64,000 nt of DNA from assembly GCA_014905825.1 (NCBI GenBank), contig JACGCN010000015.1:992001-1056000 (forward strand), written 5' to 3'. The notes beneath the pieces are model-generated. The model saw only the letters and a list, made by a program, of their open reading frames with translations. It had not been told where the DNA came from and did no database searches. The position numbers were made by a program, and so were the translations under genes. Each line of letters begins with the position of its first letter. Position 1 is the stretch's first letter. Below are positions 36,336-46,257 of this stretch, in pieces. Origin of the DNA: Lyophyllum atratum. Taxonomy: Eukaryota; Basidiomycota; Agaricomycetes; Agaricales; Lyophyllaceae.

Positions 36336-37659
36336 CTCGTGCCCAAAAAAAGTAACCGTGATTACATAAGTTTTCTAAAAACAGAATCTCTACTTGTTCA
36401 AATGATTTTGACGGTTGACGCGACAACGGGAATCCTATGCTATAACACTCTAGATACAGTATATACATACTCCATAATATATGAACAGAACCTTAGAACC
36501 GGGTGTGACCTCCCTTAGCAGCCAAGACAGCCTCCACTCTGTCACCCATCCGATCAACGTGCTTGTTGATGTCCTCGATGGGAAGGTCGTCCCAAGCAGT
36601 TCGGACAGCTGCTTTCAGTTGATCTAGTGTGGTCGGGGGATGCGGCAGGGCGCGTAGTATCTTCTTGAGCTCATGCCAGACTGGTTCGATAGGGTTGAGG
36701 TCGGGTGAAGAGGCGGGGTGGAAAAGAAGTCGAACACTACTGTGCTCAAACCAGCGTTTCGTCGCTTTGCTGGTATGACTCGATGCGTTATCTTGCTGGA
36801 AGAGAACACGTCGTTCTGGAGCATCTACTTGACCATAAAAGTCCTTCAAAACACCATCCAGAACCTGCTCACGGTACCGAGCAGAGTTCATGCCACCTCC
36901 CCTCCCACCTGGATACTCAAGTACAACCAGTGGCCCCTTTCTCCCTCTCATGATACAGCCCCACACCATAACACGTATCGGTGACTGCTTGAAAGTCGGT
37001 ACAAGGCATTCCTCGCGTAATTCTTCGCCAGGGCGACGTGTGACGTATACTCGACCGCGATTGTCGCCGAGGTAGATATAACACTCATCTGACCAAATGA
37101 CCCGCTCCCATTTCCGCCCTGTAAATGACTTATACATCCGTGCCCAACCAATCCTAGCCTTCTTATGCTTCGTTGTAAGGTACGGGACCTTGCGCGCGAC
37201 ACGTCGATGGTACCCATTCTCCTTCAAGATGTTTCGTATGGTCCCAACACTGACTTCTGCCCCAATCTCATTTCCTATCTCTCCCAATGGTTTTCGACGC
37301 GCTTTCAAAGCAGATCGGGTGATGTATCGTTTGCTACGGTCCGTTAGCTTTGATGGACGGCCACTGCGCGGGAGATTTTCGGTAGAACCGGTTTTTTTGT
37401 ATCGTTTCCAGATGTCAGCGGCGGTCGAGTATGGCAGGTCAACAAGTCGGGCAGATTGTGCAACATTCTGGCCAGCAAGGATGGCTCCAATGAGACGGTT
37501 CTTCTTGGGAGTGTCATGTTGGCATCGAGAAGGCTCAGTAGTCGACATATGGCAGAAGAAAATGGTGTATTGCGTGTGGTCTAAACCGACGAAGGAACAC
37601 GTCGAACAAACAGGCATAATTTGTATTACATAATCACGGTTACTTTTTTTGGGCACGAG
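36336..37659 (-). mobile_element. Complete Tc1-like transposon
   Basis: 1324 bp bounded by inverted repeats that begin CTCGTGCCCAAAAAAAGT and match over their first 29 bases (36336-36364 and 37631-37659). They are flanked by TA dinucleotides (36334-36335 and 37660-37661), the Tc1/mariner target. It holds one uninterrupted transposase gene. Perfect ends and an open frame suggest a young, possibly active copy. Confidence 0.92.
36493..37548 (-). CDS. Tc1-family transposase, DD34E
   Basis: 351 residues from the ATG at 37548 (MSTTEPSRCQHDTPKKNRLI). An earlier in-frame ATG exists at 37617, and the frame stays open back into the terminal repeat. The N-terminal half holds two helix-turn-helix segments for DNA binding (IGAILAGQNVAQSARLVDLP; GTIRNILKENGYHRRVARKV) with a GRPSKLTDRSKR AT-hook-like link. 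The catalytic core has WSDECYIYLG (Asp 1), RVLFQQDNASSH (Asp 2) and SPDLNPIEPVWHELK (Glu) with 34 residues between the second Asp and the Glu. It cuts and pastes the element into TA sites. There is no stop or frameshift and the length fits the family. Confidence 0.93.
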   Translation of the reverse strand: MSTTEPSRCQHDTPKKNRLIGAILAGQNVAQSARLVDLPYSTAADIWKRYKKTGSTENLPRSGRPSKLTDRSKRYITRSALKARRKPLGEIGNEIGAEVSVGTIRNILKENGYHRRVARKVPYLTTKHKKARIGWARMYKSFTGRKWERVIWSDECYIYLGDNRGRVYVTRRPGEELREECLVPTFKQSPIRVMVWGCIMRGRKGPLVVLEYPGGRGGGMNSARYREQVLDGVLKDFYGQVDAPERRVLFQQDNASSHTSKATKRWFEHSSVRLLFHPASSPDLNPIEPVWHELKKILRALPHPPTTLDQLKAAVRTAWDDLPIEDINKHVDRMGDRVEAVLAAKGGHTRF

Positions 37660-37661
37660 TA

Positions 37662-37999
37662 ATTAGACCTTGACGCAAGAACCGCCAAGCGATCCAATGT
37701 CTTGATGATTGGAAACATGGTGCAGGAGCAACGGCATCGAAGGAGCTAACGGGGCCCCAAGGCCTCGTTCATGGGAATTCGCGCTATATCTGTCCCAAGC
37801 TATTGACATGCTGCAAGGCGGTCAAAAACCGCGCTATCACAGCGGCTGTGTAGAGTCTCTGAGAAATAAGAGGCGATACACCGGAATTTGGTGTGCAAGC
37901 TTCTCAAACTGCTGTACTGTAACGATGTCGAATCTTCATGCTCACCAACGTTGTCGTGATGGTTAGGTTAAGTGCTGTGGGGAAGCTCAGGACGCCTCA
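37662..37999. other. Spacer between Tc1 element and pseudogene
   Basis: About 340 bases with one unremarkable 85-codon plus frame; nothing recognised. Confidence 0.4.
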
Positions 38000-39240
38000 G
38001 GGTCCCGCGTGGCGATGTTGCACGTGCTCTTGGTGATGTGGTCATGATAGGTCATGGTGCTTCGTGCCTTTGTCGTTAGCGGCGTCCAAATCCAAAGCAG
38101 AGCAAGTGATGATCGACGAGCTGTGGTGGTGGTTGTCGCAGCAATCGTCGGGACGCAGCAAATGTCAGCGATGGAGGAGAACAGGGCTGGAGCAGCCTTA
38201 CAAGGTCCTCTCCGTCTCATAGAGGGTTGTATGACTGTATTTGAAGGGTGAAGGATCTGAAGACGTGAATTAGGGTACAGTCTGCGCCTACGAAATGGCC
38301 GTAGAGAAGACCCGTAAAGGTGAAGGTGAAGATTTACATCACGGCGGTACAAATGATGAAGGTCCACTAACGGAAATTTGAGGAAGTCAGTTTTCCCAAA
38401 TCTCGAGGCAGGTTTCGGATCAGGGGTGGGAAAAATCAACCAGGACAAGACCGAGGAGAATGAACGTTGTCGCGCCAATGAGTTACGTATAGTTCCCCAA
38501 AACATGAGGAAGCCGTTCGGAACGAGGAAGGAAACCGCGACGAGGATCCACCAGAGCAGAAATTTCAGACCCAACCGACTGTGGAGGTTTATCAGTACCT
38601 AAGAGGTTCGGCAAGATAGAAATGAATCATACCCCTTCTGTATAGCTGTGCGTTTGTCACGGGTACCTTGAACGCCAGTGAGAGAGGTAGACCGAGGATC
38701 GGATGAAAGAGCAAAAGGATAAAACATATCCGGTGGATCTGGCTGGAGTGTTAGGTGTTGACAGGGTGGGTAGCGTAGCTGTACATACAGCGAACACTCC
38801 GCAACATTTGTCGTCAGCGCAGTCGTTTTTATATGTCCGACATTCCATTTGTGCATCTGCTTGATTGCTGTATCCGTCCAGGGTCCGTCGTCATGATTTA
38901 CGCCAGAATCGAATTGAGGAAGAACATGTTCTAATTGGCAGCAACAATCATAAATGTTCAAGTCATTGAAAAAACCTTTTCAAACTTACTGCGAATCCTA
39001 AGCGAGCCGTGATAAGGAATTGCAGTTGCAGGATTTGAAGACGACGGAGGCTACTGCGGGCCAATCCCTCGAACACAAGGAATGACTCCGAATCAATGGA
39101 GTGGACTGGCCTGCTGTAGAAGTACAGGAGAAAGAGAACGCCATGACTGTTAGACAGAATTTTTGACGGTCGTCAGCCCGCCCGCTAGCGATAAACATAA
39201 GAGCGAGGCCATGGAGTCAGCTCTAGAGTCTCTTGGTTCA
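38000..39240 (-). pseudogene. SERINC/TMS1 membrane protein pseudogene
   Basis: Family blocks are readable but in different frames. Near 39000 CNCNS is followed by a lost base before TARLGFA. At 38830-38900 WTDTAIKQMHKWN sits in one frame, while NDCADDKCCGVFAVCTA is in another. At about 38510-38575 LGLKFLLWWILVAVSFLVPN and GFLMFWG are followed by a shifted frame FILLGLVLVDFSHP, then a stop where the family has Trp (HPWSETCLEIW), and finally FTGLLYGHFVGADCTL near 38300. SERINC/TMS1 proteins are multi-pass membrane proteins with proposed roles in lipid scrambling or incorporation of serine into lipids. At least two frameshifts and a stop make this copy non-functional. Ends are approximate. Confidence 0.8.
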
Positions 39241-40517
39241 AGATGACGGGGAGGAGAAGGGAGAAGTGATGAGGCACGTGATGAACTGCTCGCAGCGAGG
39301 ACTCCTCGAAATTTCCCGGGTAGCGCCGTATAACACCCAGGGCGCCGTTCCGCCGCAGAGCCCGCTACTTTTGGTCTGTCTGGTGTCGCTTTGACTCAGT
39401 TGGACCGAGGGCCGCAAGAGCGCACCGACCGAAAGCTTACGCTTTCGTCGCTGCCCTCTCGCGCAGTGGCCTGACACTGTGACAGACGAATAAGGAATGT
39501 GATATCTCACACGGTCACATAAAAATGCCCACGGTCACAACACCGATTCGTTGGCGGCGTTTAGTGGCTAATAATGTCGTAAGGCGCCGTGCCGTCGCAA
39601 AGCCTGCTACTTCTGCTCGCGGCCAATGTAATGCTCATCTTAGGATATTGTGCCTTCAGCCTCGCCTGACGTGTCTATGTAGGGGAGATAGGTAGCTCGC
39701 TGCTCGTGCCTCTATTCTTAGGTCATCGTCACCACTCGCTTGCCACTTGCTAAGTTTGCGCTGTATTCCCTCGACTCCGCCAGCTCAGACTGCTTTCTCA
39801 CTGAGCCCCAAGTGCAAGTCAGGTATTGTGACAGATGGATCTTTGTTGTTCACAAGCAAACTAATGTTATGCGCAATATATGTTGACCAGCCGTCAACTA
39901 AAAGAGAGGATGCGGCACATGAATACATAGTTCATAATTAACAATTCATTGTGCAACGTGCGGGTCAACGGAGGTTTCAACATGTGGACAGGGGCTTAAA
40001 CGATGAAGTGGAAAGACCACTGCTGAGGGTTGATGGTAAGCTAGAAGAAAGAAACGAGGAAGGGGGAGGGAGATACGCACCCGAAGAAGTGTCTAGATCG
40101 AAAGCGGACGCGGCAGGATGATGGAAGCTTGAGGCTACGAGACGGTCACGGAACCCGGCGAAGCAATCGAGTCCGAGAATAAGACGAGGCGCAAGAGTGA
40201 TCATGGCAAAGTTCTGGGCAGTGTTGACAGTGGAAGCGGAGGTTGCAGTGAAGTGACCGACAGTGGGAGAGAAACAGAGCCAGTGGCACCAGGAGAGCCT
40301 AGGGAGGCGACCAGATGCAGAGAGACGGAAGATGAAGGCGAAAGGTGGTGGACTCGGAAGACAGCGGGAACAGGCAGGCGGCCGATGGCGACGAGCACCA
40401 TTGGGGGGCATAGTCTAGGACGAAGAGAGGGATAGGAGAGGTTCGAGACCGAGAGGGGTAGATAAATAGGACAGATATGTTTATCCCACGGTCACCGATG
40501 AATCCAAGAGTCTTGAA
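39241..40517. other. Region 3' of the LINE with a short direct repeat
   Basis: No gene supported; a 144-codon minus frame (39977-40411) is serine/proline-rich and motif-free. A 35-bp imperfect direct repeat (GGCGCCGT.CCG.CGCA.AGCC.GCTACTT) occurs at 39339-39374 and 39581-39614. Part of the stretch could be the LINE 3' untranslated region if the element ends further left than I assume. Confidence 0.4.
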
Positions 40518-40733
40518 TAGTGATAGTGATAGTGATATTACCCACGGGCGGTCCCGAAGATGGAACATGTGGGGGGTCCGTGCTACGTACATGCATCAAG
40601 TGTACGCTACGGGCGTCAGCTAATCATTGCCGCTATGATATACGGGATCGCACGGGTTAATGTAGCTACGCGCAAGGTTACGAAACAGATGCAGATGTGT
40701 CATGAGCGAGAAGGAACGCGACGAGCGTCACAG

Positions 40734-43700
40734 TCATGCAGCCACAGACGGTATGAGAAGGGGAGCGCTATCGAAAAGTGCGAAGATGTCGAATATGAAT
40801 CCAGCAAAAAGAGGGCATAGCCCACGGTCACTAACGAGGTGAAGAATGAACTGGGAGGCAGGGGGAGATTGATATGCAGTCAGGAGGACGGGGCGTAACT
40901 GTAGGACGGTGTGTATAAATTGCCGTCGCAGAGGCATGAGGTCGGGGTGGCCTCTACAGGCAAAAAGAGCATGAACTTCGTCCTCTACTGAAGTTTCACA
41001 GAAACGGCACAGTCGACGATGTCGCTCGATATGGGGACGTCCTGAGACGTGGCGACGAAGCTGCTCGATTGCTAAGCAGTGGTCTGATAGAAGAAAACGT
41101 GTAATGGCGACACGGTGACGAGGGTTAGGAATTCGCAGGTATGGCTGCAGACGATACGTGGTGACGTCGTGATTCCCGACTTGAAACACCAATTTGGTGG
41201 AGGAGTTCCAGAGGTCAATGAGGTGTCGCTTTGCGACGAAAGAAATTTCGGAGGCAAGTTTGGGTGCGCGCGCAGTAAGGTTGTCGAGGGTGAGGTGAAG
41301 AGGGTAAGGCAGGGAATTCAGAGTGTGGAGTAAGCCGCTGATCCAGCAAGACTGCCCATGAGTCGCAAGCAGGAAAGAGTCACGCAGAGCGCAGGATGTA
41401 AGATGATGTCGGGGTAGGTTCAGGGCATATATAAGATATCCAATTGAGAGCATCAGTCGACGATACTTGATGGGTAGAATGCCTGTCTCGGTAAATAGAG
41501 GGTGCAAGACAGAGCGACCGGAGACGCGCAGCAGTCGACGCAAGAATGAATGCTGAACGGTTTCGAGGTCCTTAAGACCGACGCTGTCGACGTCAACGAT
41601 AACTTCACAGCCGGAGGTTAGGTGAGGGTCGACGCGTGCCATATAGAGTATTTTGCCGTCGGCAGGTGGCAGGGCGCCCAAGAAAGAATCGATGGCAAAT
41701 GTCGCGCCGGAGATACTCCGAGCAGCAGATGCCTTTGAAGTTAAGTGGGCGCGGAACATGTGGTTATGGCGGAAGTCGAAGGTGATGCCGACATAGGTGT
41801 ATGACGTGACGTGCTTGATAGGCTCGGAGTTCATGAACATGGTAGGGAGTGGATGTCGGTAAGAGCCTGCAAGAGCCCACTCCGATTTGACGATGCTGAC
41901 AATCATACGATTGATCGAGCACCATCGGCACAGGGCATCAAGTTTCGACTGAAGGCCAGTATGCGAGGTGGAGAAAAGAACGATGTCGTCGGCTTGTTCT
42001 ACATGGGAGATGGGACAGCCATTCAGGCAAACGTCGTGAGGGTGAAGGGGGAGATGGAAGTCGGAGAAGAAGACATTCCATAGACCGGGGGAGGCGGTGT
42101 CGCCAGTCAGCAAGCCAATTAAGGACGAGAACGATTCGGAGATTTCGCCCCCAGCACGAACAATATACCGCATCTCCGCATAAAGGTTCCGTAACCAATC
42201 AAATATAGGGCCCGAGACACCCTTCCCATACAGCTTGGACCAAAGGGTGGGTAAGTCTGTCGAGGGAAAAGCATTCTTGAGGTCGACGAACGCAATGAAT
42301 AACGGCCGTCCCTCGGCGTGAGCGCGTTCAATGGCGCAGCGCAGAATAAAGGAATTATTGTTGGTACGGTACCGTGGTCTGAAGCCATTTTGCGTGTCAG
42401 GCAACACGTGTTCAGCCTCAGCCCAGTCACGAATGCGCTTGTCGACAAGGAGGGTGAGGAGTTTGAGCATGCAGGATTGAAGACCGATGAGACGGTAGCT
42501 GTCAGGATTGGTGCCGTCCTGATTCGTTTTCAGAATTCCAATGAGAACTGTGTGAAGCCATGGACCAGGGGTGCGACCTGAGTCAATACATGCCTGGAGT
42601 AAAGGCAAGAGGTGCTCGTTTGGGATGTTGACGATCAAGGAGTACGAAACGCCGTCTGCGCCTCGCGCGCTTTTAGGACTATGCTTTGCGAGTTTCACCT
42701 TGGCCCATTGCAACTCGCTGATAGTGAAGGGGGAGCTGTAGAAGGAACCTGAGGTACGGTCTACTGTGGTGGCAGGGAGAGCGTCGGCGAGGGACCGTGC
42801 AGCGGCATGGGCTCGGACATCAAACACGGGTGGAGGAACGGGCAGTGGATTGATGCGGGCGCGGAAGACATGGTAAAGCTGATGTGCGGTGACTTGCAAG
42901 GGACGAGATTTAGGATCAGTCCATTTACGAATAAGATTCCAGTATTCTCGATTCGTTTGACAGGATTTTAGATCCTTCAGATTGCTAACCTTCGCGGCGC
43001 GCTCGGCAGCTCGCCCACGGTGAGCATCGGAATTGAAGTCGATAAAGTCAGGAGAGACATTATCGATGTCTTTAGAGGTCGGAGGTACAGCCAGGGAAAG
43101 TGGTGTGGAGACTTTAGGTACTGTGGTTATAGGAGGGACTGGTTCAGAAATAACACGTGGTTGCGGGCCTCGCGACGGGATGGGGTACACCAGGGAGTCG
43201 TGTCGTCGGGTACACGCGGCGTTAGCAAGTAGCCTTCCCTCCAAGTGATGCACCACACGGGGGGAGGCATGCAGAGGTAGGAAATCCACGGATGCAGCGC
43301 GTGCAAGGAGGAATTGCACAATGAGCGCGAGAATATCTCCATTCGAACACTGCCAGCCTTGGGACACATGCCGAGAGGCGAAGAAAACCAGTGTTCGAAT
43401 TAGGCCTTTTGATGATGAATATAAACGTAGGGGGACATCAGGGGGGGAGTGTTGCAGGACGAAAAGGATAGCAGCCGCTGAAGCCCTCGCGTCGGTCTGT
43501 GGACCTGTGATTCGGCGACCGACGTTGCGGTGGCATTTCGGCCCATAGTACACCCCGAAGGCAGCAACGGGAGGCCCGTTGTCGTACCGGTGGCATGTGG
43601 AAGCGGTGTAGACGCTAACAGGTGGGACCGTGTCATATGCCAGACCATATAGCGCCGAAGTTGCGTCTTCGACAGGGAGGGCGGAGGTTAAGGTGTCCTC

Positions 43701-44654
43701 AAGGATAGTGTTCAAGTTTTGCGTGGCGTGGTCTGCAGGAGAAGCCGCCAATAGCTGTGTCAACAATTTGCGGGCGTTGGAGGGCTTGGGAGGCTGGGAG
43801 GTTTCGGGCGTGACGCGGACGCAGTAAGTGAGACGAATTTGGGCATGGTCAGACCATTGACTTTGAAGAAAGTCGAGAGAGCGAGGGCGTAGGAGAGTGA
43901 TCATAGCAGTATTGGCTAAGACGTAGTCAACCACCGCAGATCCACCTGGTTGAAAGGAGGTAAACGATCCTTGCTGTGACGCGTCAAACAGTGTTCCGTT
44001 CAGTATCGCAAAAGACTGGTCGTTGCACATAGCTAAGACGCGATTACCACGAGCGTTGCGCACCGGGTCTGGAGAGGATCTCGGGAGCGCAGTCATGGTC
44101 GATTGAGCAGACGAGATGCGGGCGTTAAGATCCCCAATGATCATCACCGGGCCAGAAGAGATGGCAGAGATCATTGTGACGGTACTGAACAGGCGCTCTT
44201 CAGGGTTGATATCAGTCCATTTGTACCAATTGGAATTCAGAGGAGGAAGGTAACAGCAGGCGATGATACATTCTGCCAGTCGAAGAACGAGGAGATCTGG
44301 CGCGCAGAGATCGGTCATAAGGTGTATATCCAAAGACGACTTAAATACAGCGGCGACTCCACCTCTCTGTGAGTCCCAGTTGGGAGATAGAGGTCGGGAG
44401 ATGGCGAAGATACAGAACCCATCTGGGAGCTGCAAACATTTCTCCTGAGACGGACGTAGCCATGTTTCGAGAAAGAAGGTGACGTCGTGTTGTTGTATTA
44501 AGGTAAGTATCTCGGGTTGCGTACTTTTGAGCGCCAAATTACCATGGAGGTTCCATGCACAAACATGTAGACTAAGACGGAAGTTAAAGTGATGTAGAGT
44601 ATCATGTCGGAAAAGTCCTACCCCCGGAAGTCCCTGCCCCTGATGAGCTCGAGG
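40734..44654 (-). CDS. LINE ORF2: endonuclease, degenerate RNase H, reverse transcriptase, zinc knuckle
   Basis: Open frame of 1306 sense codons. Order: apurinic endonuclease fold from LHVCAWNLHGN (about 44570) with VTFFLETWL, VMIIGDLNAR, VVDYVLAN and QWSDHAQIR; an RNase H-like domain at about 43212-43616 (VYTASTCHRYDNG, GVYYGPKCHRNV, ITGPQTDARASAAAIL, LYSSSKGLI); reverse transcriptase with LIGILKTNQDGTNPDSYRLI, GFRPRYRTNNN, AFVDLKNAFPS (first Asp), LLTGDTASPGLWN and VEQADDIVLF (catalytic DD at about 41985); and CRFCETSVEDEVHALFAC, a CCHC-like finger at 40956-41009. It nicks target DNA and copies the element RNA. The frame opens at 44654, overlapping the end of ORF1b, and has no ATG before the endonuclease core, so initiation is unusual. 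All four RNase H acidic positions are replaced. Confidence 0.9.
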   Translation of the reverse strand, partial: PRAHQGQGLPGVGLFRHDTLHHFNFRLSLHVCAWNLHGNLALKSTQPEILTLIQQHDVTFFLETWLRPSQEKCLQLPDGFCIFAISRPLSPNWDSQRGGVAAVFKSSLDIHLMTDLCAPDLLVLRLAECIIACCYLPPLNSNWYKWTDINPEERLFSTVTMISAISSGPVMIIGDLNARISSAQSTMTALPRSSPDPVRNARGNRVLAMCNDQSFAILNGTLFDASQQGSFTSFQPGGSAVVDYVLANTAMITLLRPRSLDFLQSQWSDHAQIRLTYCVRVTPETSQPPKPSNARKLLTQLLAASPADHATQNLNTILEDTLTSALPVEDATSALYGLAYDTVPPVSVYTASTCHRYDNGPPVAAFGVYYGPKCHRNVGRRITGPQTDARASAAAILFVLQHSPPDVPLRLYSSSKGLIRTLVFFASRHVSQGWQCSNGDILALIVQFLLARAASVDFLPLHASPRVVHHLEGRLLANAACTRRHDSLVYPIPSRGPQPRVISEPVPPITTVPKVSTPLSLAVPPTSKDIDNVSPDFIDFNSDAHRGRAAERAAKVSNLKDLKSCQTNREYWNLIRKWTDPKSRPLQVTAHQLYHVFRARINPLPVPPPVFDVRAHAAARSLADALPATTVDRTSGSFYSSPFTISELQWAKVKLAKHSPKSARGADGVSYSLIVNIPNEHLLPLLQACIDSGRTPGPWLHTVLIGILKTNQDGTNPDSYRLIGLQSCMLKLLTLLVDKRIRDWAEAEHVLPDTQNGFRPRYRTNNNSFILRCAIERAHAEGRPLFIAFVDLKNAFPSTDLPTLWSKLYGKGVSGPIFDWLRNLYAEMRYIVRAGGEISESFSSLIGLLTGDTASPGLWNVFFSDFHLPLHPHDVCLNGCPISHVEQADDIVLFSTSHTGLQSKLDALCRWCSINRMIVSIVKSEWALAGSYRHPLPTMFMNSEPIKHVTSYTYVGITFDFRHNHMFRAHLTSKASAARSISGATFAIDSFLGALPPADGKILYMARVDPHLTSGCEVIVDVDSVGLKDLETVQHSFLRRLLRVSGRSVLHPLFTETGILPIKYRRLMLSIGYLIYALNLPRHHLTSCALRDSFLLATHGQSCWISGLLHTLNSLPYPLHLTLDNLTARAPKLASEISFVAKRHLIDLWNSSTKLVFQVGNHDVTTYRLQPYLRIPNPRHRVAITRFLLSDHCLAIEQLRRHVSGRPHIERHRRLCRFCETSVEDEVHALFACRGHPDLMPLRRQFIHTVLQLRPVLLTAYQSPPASQFILHLVSDRGLCPLFAGFIFDIFALFDSAPLLIPSVAA
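43212..43616 (-). other. Catalytically dead RNase H-like domain within ORF2
   Basis: About 135 residues between endonuclease and reverse transcriptase. Alignment by eye to type I RNase H: VYTDGS becomes VYTAST, the Glu in TNNRAE becomes Ser (TDARAS), TDS becomes SSS and the final ADxLA becomes GRLLA. The fold landmarks GVYYGP, GPQT, GWQC and HLEG..LANAA remain. It probably serves as a structural or RNA-binding module. Confidence 0.7.
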
Positions 44655-45925
44655 TCATCAATATCAGCAGAAATGGGACAGAATCTGGGTGGTAAGTTTG
44701 GGTCGTCTGCATGCATCGTAGCCATATGTGCCATGCCAGGAGGGGGGAGGGACATGAATTGGTGGATGAAGGAAGAGGACAGGTGACGATTCCTGAATCG
44801 AATACTAAGAATCGTAGTGTTGCTGTTCCATCGACCAGCGCTAAGGACATTGCCATCGACGAAGTTAGACATTTTGGTAACAATTGCGCGTGCGATGGCC
44901 AATGAGTTCCCGTTGGGGGCGACGGGGTGTATAAGAACGTCACGGTCGTCAATTACCACCCTGGACTTTTTATGGAAACCGCTGTCGTCTTCATGAGCAC
45001 GCTTCTGTCCCGGGTGCATGCCCTGGATTCCGTAGGAAGGCCCGGCAGCTGTGCGCCCATCGTTCGGGTTGAACGGGGCGGAAGGGTGGTTGAAGTGGGG
45101 GGACGTATCGAGCGCAGGGGAAGGGATGTATGAGGGAGCGACGGAAGGAGGTGGAGCGGAGGCGCGCGTAACGACGGGGGAGGTGCGCATAGTGTGAATA
45201 TCTTGGCGTAGACCGTTAACAGCACGAGAGAGGTTGTTAACGTCTTTACCATACGCGACGACGGTGTTACAAAGTTTATTGAATTGTTCGTTAGTGCGCA
45301 GAGCGTGGTCGAAGCCAGACCCTACGTTCGAACGTTGGGGCGCGGACCCATAGTCTTGAATAAGTTTAGTAAGGCGCTCATTACGGTCGTCGGTGGAAGT
45401 GGTGAGGGACGATAATTCATCTTCCAGCTTTTTGATGTGGGAGGCGAGGACGGCGTCGTTGTGGAATGCACGATGAAGCTCATCGCGGGCCGTAGTTGTA
45501 CGAGGAGAGGAGAGAGGCAGTGTGATCCCAACGACGTCGACCATGGAGCGGTCGTATTCGGTAATGAGAGAAGGTTGGGCAACGACATTCTCCGTTGAAG
45601 TCGAAGGTTCAGTAGGAGAGTCTATCACGGCGCGGGAGGATGCAGTTTGCTTTCGGATTGGCCTGGCTTTACCTTTGCCTTTAACTGTCGCAGACGAGAT
45701 CGCCAGGGAGCGACTGCCGTTGCTAGGCTGAGCGTCCTCTTCGCCCCCGAGAGCCGCAGCAGAGGGTGCGATGGAAGGTGGAACACCAACGCTTTGACAA
45801 CTATTCTGTGTATGGTCGAGCGGGTCGTCAAACTCGCCGCTCGGAGGTGTTGAAGGACCCTCCTGTTCGAGAGGGGTAATGCTGGGGAAACGAGGGAGAG
45901 AGGGCAGGCGGGGAGTGTCAGACAT
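44618..45925 (-). CDS. LINE ORF1b, nucleic-acid chaperone-type protein
   Basis: 435 codons from the ATG at 45925 (MSDTPRLPSLPRFPSITPLE). A serine/proline-rich N-terminus leads to a coiled coil (AFHNDAVLASHIKKLEDELS; NKLCNTVVAYGKDVNNLSRA). A second disordered stretch follows, then a C-terminal compact segment RDVLIHPVAPNGNSLAIARA..NSNTTILSIRFRNRHLSSSF. This layout (coiled coil plus RRM-like C-terminus) is that of non-LTR ORF1 proteins, which bind element RNA; I see no zinc knuckle. The stop TAG directly follows a run of five G, and the ORF2 frame overlaps the last dozen codons in the -1 frame. It is related to the protein encoded at 46258-47343. Confidence 0.75.
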   Translation of the reverse strand: MSDTPRLPSLPRFPSITPLEQEGPSTPPSGEFDDPLDHTQNSCQSVGVPPSIAPSAAALGGEEDAQPSNGSRSLAISSATVKGKGKARPIRKQTASSRAVIDSPTEPSTSTENVVAQPSLITEYDRSMVDVVGITLPLSSPRTTTARDELHRAFHNDAVLASHIKKLEDELSSLTTSTDDRNERLTKLIQDYGSAPQRSNVGSGFDHALRTNEQFNKLCNTVVAYGKDVNNLSRAVNGLRQDIHTMRTSPVVTRASAPPPSVAPSYIPSPALDTSPHFNHPSAPFNPNDGRTAAGPSYGIQGMHPGQKRAHEDDSGFHKKSRVVIDDRDVLIHPVAPNGNSLAIARAIVTKMSNFVDGNVLSAGRWNSNTTILSIRFRNRHLSSSFIHQFMSLPPPGMAHMATMHADDPNLPPRFCPISADIDDLELIRGRDFRG

Positions 45926-46257
45926 CAGGGGCGGGAAGAAGCACGGTAGTGGCGGGTAAAGGAGGGCAGTCTAAATAAAGGTCTACGGCGGCGGTGACGA
46001 CGCGTCGAATGGTGCTAGAATGTTAAGGACTTTTGGGTCGCCGAGACATGATGACATTGTGGTTGAGGCATGTTCCGTATAAAGGCCTATCAGCACTCAC
46101 TTAGTAGGGGAACAGGCAGGAGGCAATGAAAGATACAATTGAACGGTAGCGGACGGGAATGTAGTACTTTTAATTAGTGTTACGGCGGGAACGTAGGATA
46201 AAGCTTTAAGTATCAATTTAGACGGGAAGCTCGTGATCATTTAACTAGGGCGGCATT

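Noticed and set aside
39515..40830. Word CCCACGGTCAC found several times around the LINE 3' side
   Set aside because: Spacing is irregular, the flanks do not match, and one copy lies in ORF2 coding sequence; probably chance.
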